A DNA stretch of 64,000 bases from Hymenobacter arizonensis. Lineage in GTDB: Bacteria > Bacteroidota > Bacteroidia > Cytophagales > Hymenobacteraceae. Below, piece after piece: positions 59,651-64,000 of the stretch. Made by a program: the position numbers and the translations under genes. Numbering within the stretch: the stretch's first letter is position 1; every line of letters begins with the position of its first letter. The DNA lies in contig NZ_FOXS01000008.1 in assembly GCF_900115775.1 (NCBI RefSeq), positions 96,640 through 160,639 on the forward strand, written 5' to 3'. A model generated the notes under the pieces. That model saw nothing but the letters and a program-made list of their open reading frames with translations. It had not been told where the DNA came from and did no database searches.

Positions 59651-62265
59651 CGGCCTACGCGATCCCCAACGACAGCTTCCGGGCCGTTTCCTTTTATATA
59701 TGCCGGGAAAGCAAGGACGCCCTGGTTCTGGCAGCCGAAGGAGTGCGCACCAACGATGCGCAGCACATGGCCGAAGACTTTACCTTTCAACGGCAACTGC
59801 AGCCCGGCCTGGGCATGGCCGTGCTGCACATTCCACTCTCGTTGTCCACCGCCGACGCGGAGAACCGCAGGCCGGAGGAGGTCAGCCAGCTATTGGAGAA
59901 AGCGGCCCGGTTGTTCATGAAGGAGTTGGAAAAGGAGAAGCGGGTTGGCCCGCTACAAACGCAGTGGGTGCTGGTGCAGCACTTCGACAAGCCCCATCCG
60001 CACGCGCACCTGGTGCTAAACAGGGTCGACAACCGGGGCAGCATTATCCCGGATGCCTTCATCGGCCAGTACTGCCGCGAGGCATGCCAGCGGGTGGAGC
60101 AGCAGCTGGGCCTGTTCTCAGCCGAGGAGCAGGGCCGGGCGCAGGCGCGTCGCGACGGGCAAACGAACCGGCAGGTTGCCGCCGCCACCCCCCGGGAAAA
60201 GCGCATTGCGGACCGGCAGCGCGCCCGGCACACGGTGGCGAACGCGCTGGTCGCCGTGGCAGACAAGACCGGTGGCTTCGCGGAACTGGCTGCCAAACTA
60301 GCACCCCACAACATCCGGCAGGTAGTGAGCGAGCACCGGCAGGCCGATGGCACAACCCGGTTTGGCGTGTGCTTTGAGTTGGGCGCGCACCGGTTCAAGG
60401 GGGGGGAGGTGGGCAAGGATTTCACGGCCCCCCGGTTGCTGGAAAAGTTTGCGCAGCACCAGGTGGACGTTCCCGTGCGGCAAGCCCCGGCTTTGGCCAT
60501 AGACGAAGTTCTCGGCCGCCACGAAGTTGGCAAGCGCAACCCACTGCCCGCCGAAAGCGAACGTGCGGCCCAGCAGCGCGCCGTTTCCGTGGCTCTGCTG
60601 CCGCAGGAGGTGCAGGGAAACAAACAATTTCCGGTGCCGGTATCTGCGAGCGTGCTGCCACCGGCTGTGGTGGTGGCTGGGCTGCCGGTCGATTCGAAGG
60701 AGGTTAGTGAACCAACTGCTGGCCGCTCGCCGCTTGGCCGTGTTGTCACAGCAGAGCCGCCGGCAGACGTTCCACCCGTTGAAGCCGTTGCCCAACAGTC
60801 GCGGCCAGCGGCGGATTTACCGGAAGAAACTCGGCAAGCGGAACAATTGCGCAACGCGGCGGCGGAGCAGGCCACGGCCGACGCGCTGGAGGGTGTTGAA
60901 CGGGAGCGGGCCCGGCTTGCAACCTTGGTGCAGGAAGCCGACCAAGCCGAGCGTGCCGGTGCCTACACCCGGGTCGCGGAGTTAAGCTACGGTGTTATCC
61001 AAGAGGTTGAACAGCGCATTGCCGCACACGAAGAGCAAGCAAACGCCACGCCCGCGGGGCGTGTTCTGCTGGCCGAAGTGCACGCGCAGGAGCAAGAAAG
61101 ACTCCGGTTGGCCGCGCAGGTCGAAGCTGCTGAGCAGGATCGGCAGCAGTTGCAGGAGCAGATCCGAGAAGTCTTAACACGGACCCTTTACGCGCCTGAA
61201 ACACCCTTGCTCAGTACACAGGAATATCAGAACCGAGTGCGCAAGCAGGGGTACCAATTTATCTTGGTTACCGGACAGCCCCATAGGATTAAGCACGAGG
61301 CCAGCGGGGAAATATTCACCCTGGCCGAAGTGCAGCCAGGCGGTTCAGCGGCCTTGCCCTTGCCCGCGCAGGTGACGGAGGTGCTGGCTCAGCAGGCGTA
61401 CGCTGCAAAGACGCTCAAGATGCTGGAAGGCCTGCTGGTGGCGCAGGATTTCACGACCCGGGCGGCGTTTAACGCCCAGTTGCAGCCGCAGGGGTACTCG
61501 GCCGCCTTGGGAGCGGATGGGGGCATGCACCTTCGTCACAAAGACTCCGAGCGGACCGTGCCAGTGGCGGGACTGAAGCCTTTTGGCCGGGACTTGGCTG
61601 AACAGGTGGATGAGGTGGTGGCCACGCGGCAGGCCAGCCTAATTCATGGCAGAATCGGCGTCTATGCAAGTGCTACGCACTCGGCCGCTGAACGGCTGGA
61701 GCACATTCGCAAGGACCTGGTCGCGGCGGGCGTCACAATCGAGGTTCTTGAATCGCCAGCGCCGAGGCCCGGTTTAGGGCCGCTGGCAGTGCTCGCCTAC
61801 ACCCACGAGACGAGCGGTACGCAATTGGACGCGGTCAACAACTTGATAGCCAGGGTACGATCTTCGCCGGACGCGCACGTTATGGAGCAAAGCGAGGGGT
61901 TTGGACAACCCCCAACGGCTTGGCCTAGCCGCGGGGGACAGTTTGGTCAAGCCACGGTGGTAATCGGAGACAGCAAAACGAGAAGTGCCGCGGAGCGAGC
62001 AGCGCCGGCGGTTGCTGGCTTGCGAGACGCGGGCGCTGTGGTGCGGGAGGTGGCGGGCGAGCAACCGGGCCAGGTCGTGCTGACGGTGCATTATCATACG
62101 CAGCGACACAAGTTGTCGAGCATTACGCAGACACTCGATGATTTGGCGTATCGCAGCCCCGGAATAACGGTGGATGAATCAGTAGCCGCGAGGACGGCGC
62201 GGGGCGGGGAAGAACCGCCAGCAAAATCACTCGGGAAAAGCGTGGGATACGGGCTAGGTGATTGA
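59647..62265 (+). CDS. mobA: Relaxase (MOBP-like mobilization nuclease)
   Basis: 872 residues. The N-terminal relaxase domain has the histidine cluster HFDKPHPHAHLVLNRVD (about 118-134), the three-His metal site of relaxases/mobilization nucleases (PF03432 type), and upstream GVRTNDAQHMAEDF; the N-terminal region supplies the catalytic Tyr (YICRESKDAL or nearby, not certain). A long helical, Glu/Ala-rich coiled-coil middle (about 380-520) and a C-terminal region of unknown function follow. It nicks oriT and pilots the strand during conjugative mobilization. No type IV secretion genes are in the window, so the plasmid is likely mobilizable, not self-transmissible, as far as seen. Confidence 0.85.
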   Translation: MTAYAIPNDSFRAVSFYICRESKDALVLAAEGVRTNDAQHMAEDFTFQRQLQPGLGMAVLHIPLSLSTADAENRRPEEVSQLLEKAARLFMKELEKEKRVGPLQTQWVLVQHFDKPHPHAHLVLNRVDNRGSIIPDAFIGQYCREACQRVEQQLGLFSAEEQGRAQARRDGQTNRQVAAATPREKRIADRQRARHTVANALVAVADKTGGFAELAAKLAPHNIRQVVSEHRQADGTTRFGVCFELGAHRFKGGEVGKDFTAPRLLEKFAQHQVDVPVRQAPALAIDEVLGRHEVGKRNPLPAESERAAQQRAVSVALLPQEVQGNKQFPVPVSASVLPPAVVVAGLPVDSKEVSEPTAGRSPLGRVVTAEPPADVPPVEAVAQQSRPAADLPEETRQAEQLRNAAAEQATADALEGVERERARLATLVQEADQAERAGAYTRVAELSYGVIQEVEQRIAAHEEQANATPAGRVLLAEVHAQEQERLRLAAQVEAAEQDRQQLQEQIREVLTRTLYAPETPLLSTQEYQNRVRKQGYQFILVTGQPHRIKHEASGEIFTLAEVQPGGSAALPLPAQVTEVLAQQAYAAKTLKMLEGLLVAQDFTTRAAFNAQLQPQGYSAALGADGGMHLRHKDSERTVPVAGLKPFGRDLAEQVDEVVATRQASLIHGRIGVYASATHSAAERLEHIRKDLVAAGVTIEVLESPAPRPGLGPLAVLAYTHETSGTQLDAVNNLIARVRSSPDAHVMEQSEGFGQPPTAWPSRGGQFGQATVVIGDSKTRSAAERAAPAVAGLRDAGAVVREVAGEQPGQVVLTVHYHTQRHKLSSITQTLDDLAYRSPGITVDESVAARTARGGEEPPAKSLGKSVGYGLGD

Positions 62266-62275
62266 TTAGGAAGTG

Positions 62276-62669
62276 TTAACAGTCGCGTAGCCAGAGGACG
62301 GTTGCGGCTATATGAACGAAGGCTAAAAAATGCGCATCGAGTTTGTCATAGCGTGTCGCGACGCGGCGAAACTGCTTGAGGCGGCTGAAGAGCCGATCGA
62401 CAGGGTGGCGTTGGGCGTAGCGAGCGGCGTCGTAGGCGCGGCGGTGGCGGCGCTTGCGCCGGGGCGGAATCACGGCGCAGGTGCCGCGGGCCGCGAGCGC
62501 GGCCACGAGCGGGTCGGAGTCGTAGCCCCGGTCGGCCACGAGGTGGGCCGGGGCCAGGCCCTCGAGCAGCGGCAAGGCTGGCGGGGCATCGGGGCGCTGG
62601 CCGGCCGTCAGGTAGCCCCGCACCAAGCGTCCCCGGGCGTCGGCCACGACGTGCAGTTTACTGGTCTAC
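62276..62669 (-). pseudogene. C-terminal fragment of an IS5-family transposase
   Basis: Reads KLHVVADARGRLVRGYLTAG, APAHLVADRGYDSDPLVAAL (second catalytic Asp), CAVIPPRRKRRHRRAYDAAR and LFSRLKQFRRVATRYDKLDA, the standard IS5 (IS427-like) C-terminus with the final Glu position changed to D (VDRLFSRLK). The N-terminal half is absent. It lies 10 bp after the relaxase stop. Confidence 0.8.
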
Positions 62670-62771
62670 GCTTTTTCATCAAGTCTGCTTCTGCAACTCC
62701 TTGTTCAGTAACCCCATCGTGATAACTGCTGCCTCCTGAACTGACAATCCATCACCCGCCCATTAGGTCAG

Positions 62772-63066
62772 CGGGTTTGGTGGTCCTGTGCTGGGCCTGT
62801 CGGCGGAACCACTCCCGGCGCTTGATCCATTTCTTGGACCGGACGGGCGGGTCGGAAGCGGGCTGGGGGCGTCGCGGCTGCTCCCGATGGCTTTTCTGGG
62901 TGTTACAGGGCGCGCACAGGGTTTATAGATTGTACTGCTCGTTGGTTCCGCCGAAGCACCGGGGGGTGATGTGGTCGATGGTCAGGTCCTGCGTGGCGCC
63001 GCACCAAGCACACTCTTTGGGAAGCTTAGCGCGCAGCTTCTGTTTGTATTTGGATTTGAGGGGAGG
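62772..63066 (-). pseudogene. HNH endonuclease with a nonsense codon
   Basis: The minus-strand frame reads KLRAKLPKECAWCGATQDLT, IDHITPRCFGGTNEQYNL, TAA (about 62925), TLCAPCNTQKSHREQP and KKWIKRREWFRRQAQ. The C-x2-C, D-H-I-x-P, N and C-x2-C pattern is that of HNH endonucleases of the McrA/phage type. One stop replaces an expected sense codon after YNL, and no ATG is visible upstream, so it is a pseudogene. Bases 63067-63258 hold nothing else. Confidence 0.65.
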
Positions 63067-63258
63067 GCGGATGGGCCGTGAGAAAAGCAACGAAAGGCAA
63101 GGCGGCGAAGGGTGTTGCGCGAAGCACGGGATGCCAGCCAGGACAGGAAGGGTATGCCCGCGCAGGGAATTGATGAATAGCGCAAAGATTCCTCTCTCAG
63201 ATAGTCCACAGGCCCTTTTGCGGTTCTAATTTCGGATGCTTGGGAAATGCATAATGCA

Positions 63259-64000
63259 TTAAGAAGCTGCGCGCCGGCCGTTGGGGCCGCGTTTTCCATT
63301 TTTACTCTTCGTTATTGCTTCCGCTACCAGGTCTGCCAGGACCTGCAAAGGGCATTCTCCCATCGCCTCCGCCAACGCCACAACCGCATTTACCGACAGG
63401 CGGCCTGGGTTCTCCCGCGCTTCCGTCAGCGAAGCGGCACTGATGCGCAGCTTGGCGCAGAGCTCGCGGACCCGAAACCCAAACTTGCCATCTCCCCGCG
63501 GGTGCTTCAGCACGATGTTGCGGAACGTACGCCGCCGCGACGCATTTCGACGCGGGGCGGGGGCCAGCGTATTCTGTTGCCCCGTCGCGGGCACCGATGG
63601 GGCCCCGTCGGACCCCTCCCGCCTTTCGTCGCGCGAACCAACGGTGTCCTCCGCAGGGTCCGTCATCGGCACGGGCTGTTCGAGGGCCGGCGGGCTCGCA
63701 TTGTTCGGCGGTAACTGAAAGGCTTCCGGCGTTGCATTGCACGAGGGCGGTGGCACCGCGGGACCCTGAGCCAGTTTCTTAAGCAACGCCTGGGCGAGGG
63801 GGCTAGGCACCCGCAGGTTTTCTCGCAATTCAGCCAGTGCTCGAACGGCTTGCTGTTGATAAGCTATGGGTGCCTCAGCCTCCCACGCGAGGGGCGTTAA
63901 ATCAACCGGCTGGTCCCGCGCCGACCCTCCTGGGGAGGCGGCCAAGCGGAGGACCCGACGCGTGAGGGAATACCAATCAAAGGTCACGGCGTTGCCGGTG
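63259..64000 (-). CDS. HTH-like regulatory protein, 5' end beyond the window
   Basis: The frame is open to the window edge; GTG 63987 is the first possible start inside it, and the true start may be outside. About 100 residues of helical sequence (AVRALAELRENLRVPSPLAQ) and a disordered Pro/Asn-rich linker precede a C-terminal domain: GKFGFRVRELCAKLRISAAS, LTEARENPGRLSVNAVVALA and EAMGECPLQVLADLVAEA, which has the spacing of a Cro/C1-like helix-turn-helix. A truncated copy of this domain lies at 24372-24613. Role unknown; transcriptional regulation is inference. Confidence 0.6.
   Translation of the reverse strand, partial: TGNAVTFDWYSLTRRVLRLAASPGGSARDQPVDLTPLAWEAEAPIAYQQQAVRALAELRENLRVPSPLAQALLKKLAQGPAVPPPSCNATPEAFQLPPNNASPPALEQPVPMTDPAEDTVGSRDERREGSDGAPSVPATGQQNTLAPAPRRNASRRRTFRNIVLKHPRGDGKFGFRVRELCAKLRISAASLTEARENPGRLSVNAVVALAEAMGECPLQVLADLVAEAITKSKNGKRGPNGRRAAS

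Overview
The window looks like a mobilizable plasmid, or a large plasmid segment, from a Hymenobacter-like member of the Bacteroidota (Cytophagales). The evidence is GLPGLI and TonB-type outer-membrane proteins, a LytS/LytTR pair, promoters of the TTG...TAnnTTTG type, mostly GC-rich genes with a few AT-rich islands, and a full plasmid backbone: iterons and a Rep_3 initiator (51.1-53.0 kb), ParA with a small partner (53.75-54.9 kb), and MobC plus a relaxase (59.3-62.3 kb). All assignments are from reading the sequence; no database was searched.

Layout. 0-0.7 kb: decayed copy of the helicase gene found intact at 55.5-56.7 kb. 0.8-17.7 kb: a dense defence-like island with a HipBA pair, a calcineurin-like phosphoesterase followed by a NACHT/STAND ATPase (possibly one protein joined by a -1 frameshift on an A10 run), an Mrr-like nuclease-NACHT protein, and a HEAT-repeat protein followed by a PD-(D/E)XK-like nuclease. 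17.7-26.1 kb: an IS3 element, truncated metabolic genes (aldehyde dehydrogenase, GMC oxidoreductase), an intact SDR, small orphan genes and IS debris. 26.1-28.2 kb: an AT-rich cassette resembling the sporulation-delaying-protein system (small secreted peptide, SdpA-like, SdpB/HTTM-like). 28.2-29.6 kb: two decayed IS5-type transposases. 29.9-39.1 kb: ABC-2 exporter, GLPGLI protein, TonB-type receptor, and a LytS/LytTR pair with 21-bp-spaced repeats upstream.

40.0-48.1 kb: a membrane-anchored LysM protein with a C-terminal amidase-like domain, an IS3 element, and a convergent three-gene operon of unrecognised helical proteins (843, 198 and 131 aa). 49.0-50.4 kb: an IS that is a chimera of the two IS3 types seen elsewhere. 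51-64 kb: replication, partition, helicase and mobilization genes, then IS5 and HNH debris and a partial HTH-like gene running off the end.

The best candidates for something undescribed are the frameshift-linked phosphoesterase/NACHT locus, the HEAT/nuclease pair, the Sdp-like peptide cassette in a Bacteroidota replicon, and the three-gene helical operon. A 15-bp module inserted at four sites in two IS copies is also unexplained.
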